Shown in pieces: positions 7,286-15,605 of a stretch of 64,000 nt of DNA. The stretch is from the NCBI RefSeq assembly GCF_012985465.1, contig NZ_JAAQWN010000005.1, forward strand, positions 248,001 through 312,000, given 5' to 3'. The notes below the pieces were generated by a model, which did no database searches, was not told where the DNA came from, and saw only the letters and a program-made list of their open reading frames with translations. Position 1 is the first letter of the stretch. Each line of letters starts with the position of its first letter. This stretch comes from Pseudomonas sp. WS 5079. GTDB lineage: Bacteria > Pseudomonadota > Gammaproteobacteria > Pseudomonadales > Pseudomonadaceae. The translations under genes and the position numbers were made by a program.

Positions 7286-8952
7286 TGAGCCTGCAATTGA
7301 GCGTGGCCCAGGCCAGCGCCATCGGGCCACGCGCGGAAAACCAGGACGCCCTGCGCCTGGTCACGCCGGCTCCGGAACTGGCCGCCAGCAAAGGCTATCT
7401 GTGTGCTATCGCCGATGGCGTCAGTCAATGCGCCGACGGCGGCCTGGCCGCGCGCTCGACCTTGCAGGCCCTGGCCCTGGATTACTACGCCACGCCACAG
7501 ACCTGGGGCGTGGCCCAGGCCCTGGAGCGGCTGTTGCTGGCACAGAATCGCTGGCTGCAGGCCAATGGCGGCGGCCAGCCGTTGCTGACCACCCTCAGCG
7601 CCCTGGTGTTGCGCGGCCAGCGCTTCACCCTGGCCCATGTTGGTGATTGCCGGGTGTATCGCTGGTTTGACGGTGAGTTGCAGCGCATCACTCAAGAGCA
7701 TGTCTGGGAGCAACCCGGCATGCAGCATGTGCTCAAGCGCGCCCTGGGCCTGGACCAGCATCTGGTGGTGGATTTTCTCGACGGTGAACTGCGCCAGGGC
7801 GAATGTTTCCTGCTGCTCAGCGATGGTGTGTGGGCGACCCTCGCCGACCACAGCATCCGCGCGATCCTGCGCGAACAGGCCGACCTGGACGTGGCCGTCA
7901 ATACGCTGGTCAACGCCGCGCACCTGGCAGGTAGTCAGGACAACGCCAGCGCCCTGCTGGTGCGCATCGACCGACTCGGCGCCGCGACCCTGGGCGATGC
8001 ACTGGTGCAGTTGCAACAGTGGCCATTGCCGCCACTGTTGAAGGCCGGGCAATCCTTCGAAGGCTGGCAGGTGGAATGCCTGCGGGCACACAGTCGCCAG
8101 TCGTTGCTGTACCGGGTGCGCGATGCCCAGCAGCAACCCTGGCTGCTCAAGACCCTACCCCCTGACCACGATGATGACCACGATGCCGCCCAGGCCCTGC
8201 TCGCGGAGGAATGGTTTCTGCGCAGGGTGGCCGGGCGGGCATTTCCTGAAGTCCATCCGGGCGGCGGGCGTCAGCATTTGTACTACGTGATGCGTGAATA
8301 CAGCGGGCAAACCCTGGCGCAGCTGTTCCAGCGGCAAGGCCCGTTGCCACTGGCGCAGTGGCAATCCATTGCCGAACGCTTGCTGCGGGCAGTGGGCATG
8401 CTGCATCGCCGGCAAATCCTGCACCGCGACATCAAGCCGGAAAACCTGCTGCTGGGCGATGACGGCGAACTGCGGGTGCTGGATTTTGGCCTGGCCTATT
8501 GCCCTGGGTTGTCCGAAGACCGCGCTCACCTGTTGCCGGGCACGCCCAGCTTTATCGCGCCCGAAGCCTTCAGCGGCGAACGTCCGACCCCGCAGCAGGA
8601 TTTGTACAGCGCCGGTGTGAGCCTGTATTACCTGCTCACCGGGCATTATCCCTACGGTGAGATCGAAGCTTTCCAGCGGCCCCGGTTCAACACGCCGGTC
8701 AACGCCAGCCGCTACCGGCCGGACCTGCCCGATTGGTTGCAGCAAAGCCTGGAACGCTCGGTTGCCGCGCAAGCAGATCAGCGTTACGAAACCGCCGAGC
8801 AATGGCTGCTGGTACTGGAACAGGCCGACCGCCGCGAACTGAGCCTGCGCCCGCGGCCGCTGCTGGAACGCGAACCGCTGAAGGTCTGGCAAACCCTGGC
8901 GTTGGTGTCGCTGCTGATCAATCTGCTGTTGCTGTATCTGTTATCCCTGTAG
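7285..8952 (+). CDS. Fused PP2C phosphatase and Ser/Thr protein kinase, membrane-anchored
   Basis: 555-residue protein combining opposite activities. Residues about 1-235 are a PP2C-type phosphatase with metal ligands in ENQD (Asp21), ADGVS (Asp44), HVGDCR and LLSDGVW. Residues about 255-530 are a Hanks-type kinase with Lys289 in LLKTLPP, catalytic HRDIKPENLL (Asp382), DFG (Asp400) and an APE-like IAPEAF. The last 25 residues are a single membrane span. It is translationally coupled to the nitrate transporter and shares its nitrate-dependent leader. P. aeruginosa carries an equivalent at the same position. Its substrate is unknown; the transporter or a nitrogen regulator is a guess from context. 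Confidence 0.88.
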   Translation: MSLQLSVAQASAIGPRAENQDALRLVTPAPELAASKGYLCAIADGVSQCADGGLAARSTLQALALDYYATPQTWGVAQALERLLLAQNRWLQANGGGQPLLTTLSALVLRGQRFTLAHVGDCRVYRWFDGELQRITQEHVWEQPGMQHVLKRALGLDQHLVVDFLDGELRQGECFLLLSDGVWATLADHSIRAILREQADLDVAVNTLVNAAHLAGSQDNASALLVRIDRLGAATLGDALVQLQQWPLPPLLKAGQSFEGWQVECLRAHSRQSLLYRVRDAQQQPWLLKTLPPDHDDDHDAAQALLAEEWFLRRVAGRAFPEVHPGGGRQHLYYVMREYSGQTLAQLFQRQGPLPLAQWQSIAERLLRAVGMLHRRQILHRDIKPENLLLGDDGELRVLDFGLAYCPGLSEDRAHLLPGTPSFIAPEAFSGERPTPQQDLYSAGVSLYYLLTGHYPYGEIEAFQRPRFNTPVNASRYRPDLPDWLQQSLERSVAAQADQRYETAEQWLLVLEQADRRELSLRPRPLLEREPLKVWQTLALVSLLINLLLLYLLSL

Positions 8953-9048
8953 GAGCCAGCTTGCCGGCGCAAAACCCACAATCACCGTATTCATCCAGGT
9001 ACCTCGCGTTATCGTTAACGTCCTTCGCCGGCAAGCCGGCTCCTACAG
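8948..9048. repeat. REP doublet (inverted pair)
   Basis: Arms 8948-8970 and 9026-9048 are inverted copies of 23 bases with one mismatch, core GGAGCC(A/G)GCTTGCCGGCG. It sits just after the kinase stop and before the nirB promoter. This is the REPIN-like arrangement common in fluorescent pseudomonads. Confidence 0.85.
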
Positions 9049-9146
9049 GAGGTCGACGCGCCAGTTGTGGGCATCGCGCCTTTAAATGGTGCGAAACAGC
9101 CTTGTGGCAACCGCCAGAACCTCAGTAAATCCGGCTTTTCACGACT

Positions 9147-9163
9147 TGGCACAACCGCTGCAT
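9147..9163 (+). promoter_or_regulatory. Sigma-54 promoter of nirB unit
   Basis: TGGCACAACCGCTGCAT has GG at 9148-9149 and GC at 9160-9161, ten bases apart, and a perfect TGGCAC -24 box. Predicted start is about 9173. No NtrC enhancer with correct spacing was recognised upstream. Confidence 0.85.
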
Positions 9164-9172
9164 TAGCTCCTG

Positions 9173-9282
9173 CAACACCCCCACATACAGCCCACCCTTC
9201 AACGACGAAGGTGGGGCTCTCCCGAGAGAACGGGACCAGGACAAAGGCGTCCTCGCTAGGCAACTAGCGGGACGCCTTTTTT
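9173..9282 (+). promoter_or_regulatory. NasT-type leader with three hexaloops and terminator before nirB
   Basis: Hairpin A spans 9189-9218 with loop AACGAC (9201-9206). Hairpin B is TCCCG-AGAGAA-CGGGA (9220-9235). Hairpin C is GGAC-AAAGGC-GTCC (9239-9252). All three loops obey A at 1 and G at 4. Hairpin C overlaps the terminator, whose arm 9243-9259 pairs with 9264-9279 around a GCAA-like loop and runs into T residues ending at 9282. The other two nas leaders have only two such loops. Confidence 0.85.
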
Positions 9283-9320
9283 GTTTGCGCGTGATTTGTC
9301 GAGCCACTGCGGAGAACGAC

Positions 9321-11774
9321 ATGAAGAAACTCAAACTGGTGATGATCGGCAACGGCATGGCCGGGGTTCGCACCCTTGAAGAACTGCTGAAACTGAGCAC
9401 CGAGCTGTACGACATCACGGTGTTTGGGGCCGAGCCCCACACCAACTACAACCGCATCCTGCTCTCGCCGGTGCTGGCCGGCGAGCAGACGTTCGAAGAG
9501 ATCGTGCTCAACGACCTGGACTGGTACCTGCAAAACAACATCAAGCTGCTGCTCAACCGCAAGGTGGTGCAGATCGACCGGGTCAAGCGCAAAGTCATCG
9601 CCGAAGACGGCACCGAGGCCGAGTACGATCGCCTGCTGATCGCCACCGGTTCGACCCCGTTTATCCTGCCGATCCCCGGCAACACCTTGGAGGGCGTGAT
9701 TGGCTACCGCGACATCGCCGATACCCAGGCCATGATCGACACCGCCAAAACCCACAAGCACGCGGTGGTCATCGGCGGCGGCCTGCTGGGCCTGGAAGCC
9801 GCCAATGGCCTGATGCTGCGCGGCATGCACGTGACCGTGGTGCATATCGGCGAATGGCTGCTGGAACGCCAGCTGGACAAGACCAGCGGCCAGTTGCTGC
9901 AAACCGAACTGGAAAGCCGGGGCCTGGTGTTTCGCCTGTGCGAACAGACCCAGGCCCTGCATGACGCCGGCAATGGCCGCGTGGGCTCGGTGCAGTTCAA
10001 AAATGGCGAAGTGATTCCGGCCGACCTGGTGGTGATGGCCGCCGGTATCCGCCCCAACACCGAACTGGCGGAACGGTCCGGCATCCCGTGCAACCGTGGG
10101 ATCCTGGTCAACGACACGCTGCAAACCTACGACCCGCGCATCTATGCCATCGGCGAGTGCGCCAGCCATCGTGGGATTGCCTACGGCCTGGTGGCACCGC
10201 TGTTCGAACAGGCCAAGGTGTGTGCCAACCATCTGGCGCAGTTGGGCTTCGCCACCTACAAAGGCTCGGTGACCTCGACCAAGCTCAAAGTCACCGGCAT
10301 CGACCTGTTTTCTGCTGGCGACTTCATGGGCGGCGAAGGCACCGAGACCATCACCCTTTCCGACCCCATTGGCGGCGTCTATAAGAAGCTGGTGATCAAG
10401 GACGACATACTGGTCGGCGCCTGCCTGTACGGCGATACCGCCGACGGCGGTTGGTATTTCCGGCAGATCCGTGAGAACCATGGCATTGGCGAGATCCGCG
10501 ACCACCTGATGTTCGGCGAAAACGCCTTGGGCGATGTAGGCCACCAAGGCCAGGACAAAGCCATGAGCATGGCCGACAGCGCCGAAGTCTGCGGCTGTAA
10601 CGGGGTGTGCAAGGGCACCATCGTCAAGGCGATCCAGGAACAGGGCCTGTTCAGCGTCGATGAGGTAAAAAAACACACCAAGGCCGCCAGCTCCTGCGGC
10701 TCCTGCGCCGGGCTGGTGGAGCAGATCCTGATCAATACCGTGGGCGGCGCCGCCGACGTCAAGCCCAAAAGCGAAAAAGCCATCTGCGGTTGCAGCGACC
10801 TCAACCACGGGCAAATCCGCCAGGCCATCCGCGACCAGCACCTGCTGACCATCGCCGACACCATGGGCTACCTCAACTGGCGCACGCCCAACGGCTGCGC
10901 CACCTGCCGCCCGGCCTTGAACTACTACCTGATCTCCACCTGGCCAGGCGAAGCCAAGGACGACCCGCAATCGCGCCTGATCAACGAACGGGCCCACGCC
11001 AATATTCAGAAAGACGGCACCTACTCGGTAGTCCCACGGATGTGGGGCGGTGTGACCAATCCTGCCGAGCTGCGGCGGATTGCCGATGTGGCCGACAAGT
11101 ACAACGTACCAATGGTCAAGGTCACTGGCGGCCAGCGCATCGACTTGCTGGGCATCAAGAAACAGGACCTGCCCGGGGTCTGGAAAGACCTCGATATGCC
11201 GTCCGGGCATGCCTACGGCAAATCCATCCGCACCGTGAAGACCTGTGTCGGCAGCGAGTTCTGCCGTTTCGGCACGCAGAACTCCACGCAACTGGGCATT
11301 GAGCTTGAGCATGACCTGTTCAATATGTGGTCGCCCCACAAGGTCAAGCTGGCGGTGTCCGGGTGCCCGCGCAACTGCTCGGAAGCCGGGATCAAGGACG
11401 TGGGAATAATCGGCGTCGACTCGGGGTGGGAGATGTATATCGGTGGCAATGGCGGGATCAAGACCGAGGTCGCGGAATTTTTCGTCAAGCTCAAGACCGC
11501 CGAGGAAGTGCGTGAGTACAACGGCGCTTTCCTACAGCTGTACCGCGAAGAAGCCTTCTACCTGGAGCGCACCGTGCATTACCTGCAACGGGTCGGCATG
11601 GACCACATCAAGAAGGCCGTGCTGGAAGACCCGGCGCGGCGCCAGGCCCTCAATGAGCGCCTGCAATTTTCCCTGTCGTTTGAACAGGACCCGTGGAAAG
11701 AGCGCCTGGAGCAGCCATTGCTGAAAAAGGAATTCGACACCATCGCCGTCAAACAGCTGGAGGTAGTGCTATGA
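9321..11774 (+). CDS. nirB: Assimilatory nitrite reductase (NADH), large subunit
   Basis: 817-residue siroheme enzyme reducing nitrite to ammonium. Domains in order: FAD/NAD(P) oxidoreductase (MIGNGMAGVRTLEE, ATGSTPFILPIPG, VIGGGLLGLEAANGL, AIGEC); two BFD-like [2Fe-2S] segments (CGCNGVCKG with SCGSCAG, and CGCSDLNHGQ with GCATCRPALNYYL); and a ferredoxin-half plus siroheme/[4Fe-4S] domain with ligands Cys642, Cys648, Cys682 and Cys686 (TCVGSEFC, GCPRNC). The ATG at 9321 has GGAG seven bases upstream. It overlaps nirD by four bases. Expression requires sigma-54 transcription and read-through of the leader terminator. Confidence 0.97.
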   Translation: MKKLKLVMIGNGMAGVRTLEELLKLSTELYDITVFGAEPHTNYNRILLSPVLAGEQTFEEIVLNDLDWYLQNNIKLLLNRKVVQIDRVKRKVIAEDGTEAEYDRLLIATGSTPFILPIPGNTLEGVIGYRDIADTQAMIDTAKTHKHAVVIGGGLLGLEAANGLMLRGMHVTVVHIGEWLLERQLDKTSGQLLQTELESRGLVFRLCEQTQALHDAGNGRVGSVQFKNGEVIPADLVVMAAGIRPNTELAERSGIPCNRGILVNDTLQTYDPRIYAIGECASHRGIAYGLVAPLFEQAKVCANHLAQLGFATYKGSVTSTKLKVTGIDLFSAGDFMGGEGTETITLSDPIGGVYKKLVIKDDILVGACLYGDTADGGWYFRQIRENHGIGEIRDHLMFGENALGDVGHQGQDKAMSMADSAEVCGCNGVCKGTIVKAIQEQGLFSVDEVKKHTKAASSCGSCAGLVEQILINTVGGAADVKPKSEKAICGCSDLNHGQIRQAIRDQHLLTIADTMGYLNWRTPNGCATCRPALNYYLISTWPGEAKDDPQSRLINERAHANIQKDGTYSVVPRMWGGVTNPAELRRIADVADKYNVPMVKVTGGQRIDLLGIKKQDLPGVWKDLDMPSGHAYGKSIRTVKTCVGSEFCRFGTQNSTQLGIELEHDLFNMWSPHKVKLAVSGCPRNCSEAGIKDVGIIGVDSGWEMYIGGNGGIKTEVAEFFVKLKTAEEVREYNGAFLQLYREEAFYLERTVHYLQRVGMDHIKKAVLEDPARRQALNERLQFSLSFEQDPWKERLEQPLLKKEFDTIAVKQLEVVL

Positions 11775-12088
11775 ACTGGCTGGATATCTGCGCCCTCGAA
11801 GAAATCAACGCCCTGGGCTCGCGCATTATCAGCGGCCCGAAAGGGGAAATCGCGATTTTTCGTACCAGTGACGACGAGGTTTTCGCCCTCGACGACCGCT
11901 GCCCGCACAAGGGCGGCCCACTGTCCCAGGGGCTGATCTATGGCAAACGCGTGGCCTGCCCGCTGCACAACTGGCAGATCGACCTGGCATCCGGCGAAGC
12001 CCAGGCCCCGGATATCGGCTGCGCCCACCATCACCACGCCCGGGTGGAAAACGGCCGGGTGATGCTGGCCCTGCGGGACGCCGGTTGA
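11771..12088 (+). CDS. nirD: Nitrite reductase (NADH), small subunit
   Basis: 105-residue Rieske-fold subunit. The first Rieske-like motif CPHKGGPLSQG and the second, CPLHNW, are both present, so the Rieske Cys/His pattern looks retained, which fits the NirD forms that keep it. The ATG lies within the nirB stop (ATGA at 11771-11774), indicating translational coupling and equal synthesis with NirB. Its own stop overlaps the nitrate reductase start (TGATG at 12086-12090). The chosen start gives MNWLDICAL; a longer reading begins inside nirB in another frame and is rejected. Confidence 0.93.
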   Translation: MNWLDICALEEINALGSRIISGPKGEIAIFRTSDDEVFALDDRCPHKGGPLSQGLIYGKRVACPLHNWQIDLASGEAQAPDIGCAHHHHARVENGRVMLALRDAG

Positions 12089-14796
12089 TGAACCGCCAGG
12101 TCACCGCATCGACCTGCTGCTACTGCGGGGTCGGCTGCGGCGTGCTGATCGAACATGATGGCGCGCAGATCCTCGGGGTCAGCGGCGATCCGGCGCACCC
12201 GGCCAACTTCGGCAAACTGTGCAGCAAGGGTTCCACCCTGCACCTGACCGGCGACCGGTCGGCGCGGGCGTTGTACCCGGAACTGCGCCTGGGCAAAGGC
12301 CTGGCCCGTAGCCGCACCGACTGGGACACGGCCCTGGAACACGCGGCCAATGTGTTCGCCGATACCATCACCGAGCATGGCCCCGACAGCGTGGCGTTCT
12401 ATATCTCCGGGCAACTGTTGACCGAGGACTACTACAGTTTCAACAAACTCGCGCGAGCCCTGGTGGGCACCAACAATATCGACAGCAATTCCAGGCTGTG
12501 CATGTCCTCGGCGGTGGTCGGCTACAAGCGCAGCCTGGGTGCCGATGCGCCACCGTGCAGCTATGAGGATCTGGAGGCCAGCGATTGCGTGATGATCGTC
12601 GGCAGTAACATGGCCTACGCCCACCCGGTACTGTTTCGCCGGCTGGAAGAAGCCAAGGCGCGCCGACCGGACATGAAGGTGCTGGTCATCGATCCCCGAC
12701 GCACCGACACCTGCGACCTGGCGGATATGCACCTGGCGATCCTGCCGGGGACTGATGTGGCGTTGTTCCATGGGATTTTGCATCTGTTGCTGTGGGAAGA
12801 CTGGATCGACCGCGACTTTATCCAGGCCCATACCGAGGGTTTGGTCGAGCTGAAACGGCTGGTGCATGACTACACGCCGCAGATGGTCACGCAATTGTGC
12901 GGGATCAGCGTCGAACAACTGCGCCAGTGTGCTGAGTGGGTCGGCACCTCGCCGAGTTTCCTGTCTTTGTGGTGCATGGGGTTGAACCAGTCCACTGCCG
13001 GCAGCGCGAAAAACAGTGCACTGATCAACCTGCACCTGGCCACCGGCACCCTTGGCCGCCCAGGTTGCGGGCCCTTTTCCCTGACCGGCCAACCGAATGC
13101 CATGGGTGGCCGGGAAACCGGCAGCCTGTCGAACCTGCTACCGGGCCATCGCGACGCCGGCAACGCCGAGCACCGCGCCCAAGTCGCCGCTTATTGGGGG
13201 GTTGAGCAACTGCCATCCAGCACCGGCTTGACCGCCATCGAACTGTTCGAGCAGGTGCAGGCCGGCAAGATCAAGGCATTGTGGATCGCCTGTACCAACC
13301 CGGCGCAATCAATGCCGGACCAGAACAGCGTGCGCCTGGCCTTGGCCGCGTGCCCGTTCGTGGTATTGCAAGAGGCCTTTCGCACTACCGAAACCGCGGC
13401 CTTTGCCGACCTGTTGCTGCCGGCTGCCAGTTGGGGCGAGAAGGACGGCACGGTGACCAATTCCGAGCGGCGCATTTCCCACGTCCGCCAGGCCATCACC
13501 CCACCGGGCGAAGCGCGACCGGACTGGGCAATCACCGTGGATTTCGCCCAGCGCCTGGAACGCCGCTTGCGCCCGCAGAAAACCGGCCTGTTCACCTTCG
13601 AAAACCCGGCACAGGTGTTTGATGAATACAAACAGCTGACTTGTGGCCAAGATTTGGACCTGTCAGGCCTCAGCCACGCGCTGCTCGACCGGATCGGCCC
13701 GCAGCAATGGCCGTTTCCCGCAGAGGCCCAGGCCGGCACGGCACGCTTGTACACCGACGGTATCTTCCCAACCGCCAATGGGCGGGCGCGGTTTGTCGCC
13801 GACCCTTATCGCGCCGCCAAGGAGCAGCGTGATGCGCGCTTTCCCCTGACCCTGATCACCGGCCGCCTGCGTGACCAATGGCACGGCATGAGCCGTACCG
13901 GCACGGCGGCGCAGCTCTTCGGGCACGTCAGCGAAGCGTTGCTCAGCCTGCATCCGGACGAATTGCGTCGGCATCGTTTCAAGGAAGGCGACCTGGTCAA
14001 CCTCAAGAGCCGTCGTGGCAATGTGATCGTGGCGGTGAGCAGTGATGACAGCGTGCGCCCCGGCCAGGCGTTCCTGCCGATGCATTGGGGCGATCGCTTC
14101 CTCAAGGGCGGCGTCAACGCCCTGACCCAGCCGGCGTTCGATCCACTGTCGAAACAACCGGAACTCAAGCACAGCGGCGTGCGCCTGGAAGCCGTGCAAT
14201 TGCCCTGGCACTTGTTCGCGCTGATCGAGGGCGATGTGCAGCAACACTTCGAAGCCTTGCGCCCCCTGTGCGAGGGTTTTGCCTATGTCAGCCTGAGCCT
14301 GGCCGGGCGCGAACGGCCTGCCCTGCTGGTACGCGCGGCACATAGCGAGGCGCCGGACCTGCAACTGCTCAAGGCCATCGACCAACTGCTGGGCCTGAAT
14401 GACGGCCCGGTCATGGCCTATGACGACCCGCGGCGCTCCATCGGCAAACGGGTAAAAATCGAGAAAGGCCGGATTACCGCGATCCGCCTGGCCGGCGAAA
14501 CCCTAGCCCGCCACTGGCTGCAAAGCCTGTGGCTGGAAGGCCGGGCCGACGAGCAATTGCGCCGTTGGCTGCTGGCACCGCTGAGTGCGCCGCCCGGTGG
14601 TGAAATGACCAGCAACAGAACCCTCTGCAACTGCAAGAACGTCAGTGAAAGCGCGATATGCGCCGGCATCGGCCGTGGTTTGGATCTGGATGGGCTGAAA
14701 CAAGCGTTGGGCTGCGGTACGCAATGTGGCTCCTGCGTGCCCGAAATCAAACGGCTATTGGCGAGCACCTCGCAGCCAATCGCTATCAGTGTGTGA
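12088..14796 (+). CDS. nasC: Assimilatory nitrate reductase, molybdopterin catalytic subunit
   Basis: 902-residue bis-MGD enzyme reducing nitrate to nitrite in the cytoplasm. The N-terminal [4Fe-4S] motif is in TCCYCGVGCG (Cys10-Cys17) with KLCSKGSTL. The molybdopterin domain shows SNSRLCMSSAVVGYK, VGSNMAYAHPVLF, IDPRRTDTCDLADMHL, GTDVALFHGIL and NALINLHLATG-type segments; the dinucleotide-binding domain includes TGRLRDQWHGMSRTG and NLKSRRGNV. A C-terminal BFD-like [2Fe-2S] domain (LCNCKNVSESAICAGI from about residue 845, then CGTQCGSCVPEIKRLL) suggests direct electron entry without a separate small subunit. It is coupled to nirD by a one-base overlap. The symbol follows P. aeruginosa usage; other genera call it nasA or narB. 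Confidence 0.95.
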   Translation: MNRQVTASTCCYCGVGCGVLIEHDGAQILGVSGDPAHPANFGKLCSKGSTLHLTGDRSARALYPELRLGKGLARSRTDWDTALEHAANVFADTITEHGPDSVAFYISGQLLTEDYYSFNKLARALVGTNNIDSNSRLCMSSAVVGYKRSLGADAPPCSYEDLEASDCVMIVGSNMAYAHPVLFRRLEEAKARRPDMKVLVIDPRRTDTCDLADMHLAILPGTDVALFHGILHLLLWEDWIDRDFIQAHTEGLVELKRLVHDYTPQMVTQLCGISVEQLRQCAEWVGTSPSFLSLWCMGLNQSTAGSAKNSALINLHLATGTLGRPGCGPFSLTGQPNAMGGRETGSLSNLLPGHRDAGNAEHRAQVAAYWGVEQLPSSTGLTAIELFEQVQAGKIKALWIACTNPAQSMPDQNSVRLALAACPFVVLQEAFRTTETAAFADLLLPAASWGEKDGTVTNSERRISHVRQAITPPGEARPDWAITVDFAQRLERRLRPQKTGLFTFENPAQVFDEYKQLTCGQDLDLSGLSHALLDRIGPQQWPFPAEAQAGTARLYTDGIFPTANGRARFVADPYRAAKEQRDARFPLTLITGRLRDQWHGMSRTGTAAQLFGHVSEALLSLHPDELRRHRFKEGDLVNLKSRRGNVIVAVSSDDSVRPGQAFLPMHWGDRFLKGGVNALTQPAFDPLSKQPELKHSGVRLEAVQLPWHLFALIEGDVQQHFEALRPLCEGFAYVSLSLAGRERPALLVRAAHSEAPDLQLLKAIDQLLGLNDGPVMAYDDPRRSIGKRVKIEKGRITAIRLAGETLARHWLQSLWLEGRADEQLRRWLLAPLSAPPGGEMTSNRTLCNCKNVSESAICAGIGRGLDLDGLKQALGCGTQCGSCVPEIKRLLASTSQPIAISV

Positions 14797-14807
14797 GGGC
14801 AATACCT

Positions 14808-15545
14808 ATGAACGCAAAAGTCTGGCTGGTGGGCGCAGGCCCAGGTGATCCGGAGTTGTTGACCCTCAAGGCGGTACGGGCCCTGCACGAGGCCGATGTG
14901 GTACTGATTGATGACTTGGTCAACCCTGCGGTACTTGAGCATTGCCCCGGTACGCGGGTGATAACCGTCGGCAAGCGCGGGGGATGTCGTTCTACGCCCC
15001 AGGACTTCATTCACCGCTTGATGCTGCGTTATGCACGCCAGGGCAAATGTGTGGTGCGCCTGAAAGGCGGCGATCCGTGCATTTTTGGGCGCGGCGGCGA
15101 AGAGGCGAGTTGGCTGAGAGATCGAGGGGTGAGCGTGGAGTTGGTCAATGGCATCACGGCGGGGCTGGCGGGTGCCACAAACTGCGATATACCGCTGACG
15201 TTGCGGGGAATCAGTCGCGGCGTAACGCTTGTCACCGCCCATACCCAGGACGACAGCCGCCTCAATTGGCGGGCATTGGCCGAGGGTGGCACGACACTGG
15301 TGGTGTACATGGGTGTGGCGAAGCTTTCAGAGATTGCCCGGCACTTGCTCGAAGGGGGCATGGCCCCTGATATGCCGGTGGCGATGATCGAGAACGCCTC
15401 GCTGCCCCAGCAGCGTGAGTGCCGCAGCACCCTGGCGCACATGCAGGAGGATGCCAAGGCGTTTGCCTTGAAGAGCCCGGCGATCCTGGTGATCGGAGCG
15501 GTAGCGGGCAACGTGGTAGAGGTCGCCTTGCAGGCCAGCGCCTGA
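14808..15545 (+). CDS. cobA: Uroporphyrinogen-III C-methyltransferase
   Basis: 245-residue SAM-dependent enzyme making precorrin-2, the precursor of siroheme needed by NirB. Motifs of the family are VWLVGAGPGDPELLTLKAV, VLIDDLV, VGKRGG, VVRLKGGDPCIFGRGGEE and the GITAGLAG region, followed by VYMGVAKL. It starts 11 bases after the nitrate reductase stop, with GAGGG upstream, and closes the operon before a bidirectional terminator. Placing it here couples siroheme supply to nitrite reductase synthesis. In Pseudomonas the same position is cobA. Confidence 0.95.
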   Translation: MNAKVWLVGAGPGDPELLTLKAVRALHEADVVLIDDLVNPAVLEHCPGTRVITVGKRGGCRSTPQDFIHRLMLRYARQGKCVVRLKGGDPCIFGRGGEEASWLRDRGVSVELVNGITAGLAGATNCDIPLTLRGISRGVTLVTAHTQDDSRLNWRALAEGGTTLVVYMGVAKLSEIARHLLEGGMAPDMPVAMIENASLPQQRECRSTLAHMQEDAKAFALKSPAILVIGAVAGNVVEVALQASA

Positions 15546-15560
15546 GGCAAATGGCAGGCG

Positions 15561-15591
15561 AAAAAAAGCCCGGCCTAAGCCGGGCTTTTTT
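15561..15591. terminator. Bidirectional terminator between cobA and oprF
   Basis: AAGCCCGGC and GCCGGGCTT form a nine-base stem with a CTAA loop, flanked by seven A residues on the left and T residues on the right. It can therefore end both the plus-strand nir operon and the minus-strand oprF. Confidence 0.92.
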
Positions 15592-15605
15592 CTACCACTC
15601 AGTAA

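Noticed and set aside
9078..9094. Possible NtrC enhancer (GCGCC-N7-GGTGC) upstream of nirB
   Set aside because: The half-sites are two bases too far apart compared with the GCACC-N5-GGTGC consensus, so NtrC binding is not supported.
9264..11339. Long minus-strand reading frame (691 codons) opposite nirB
   Set aside because: Antisense shadow of nirB; its product is compositionally biased and matches no domain.
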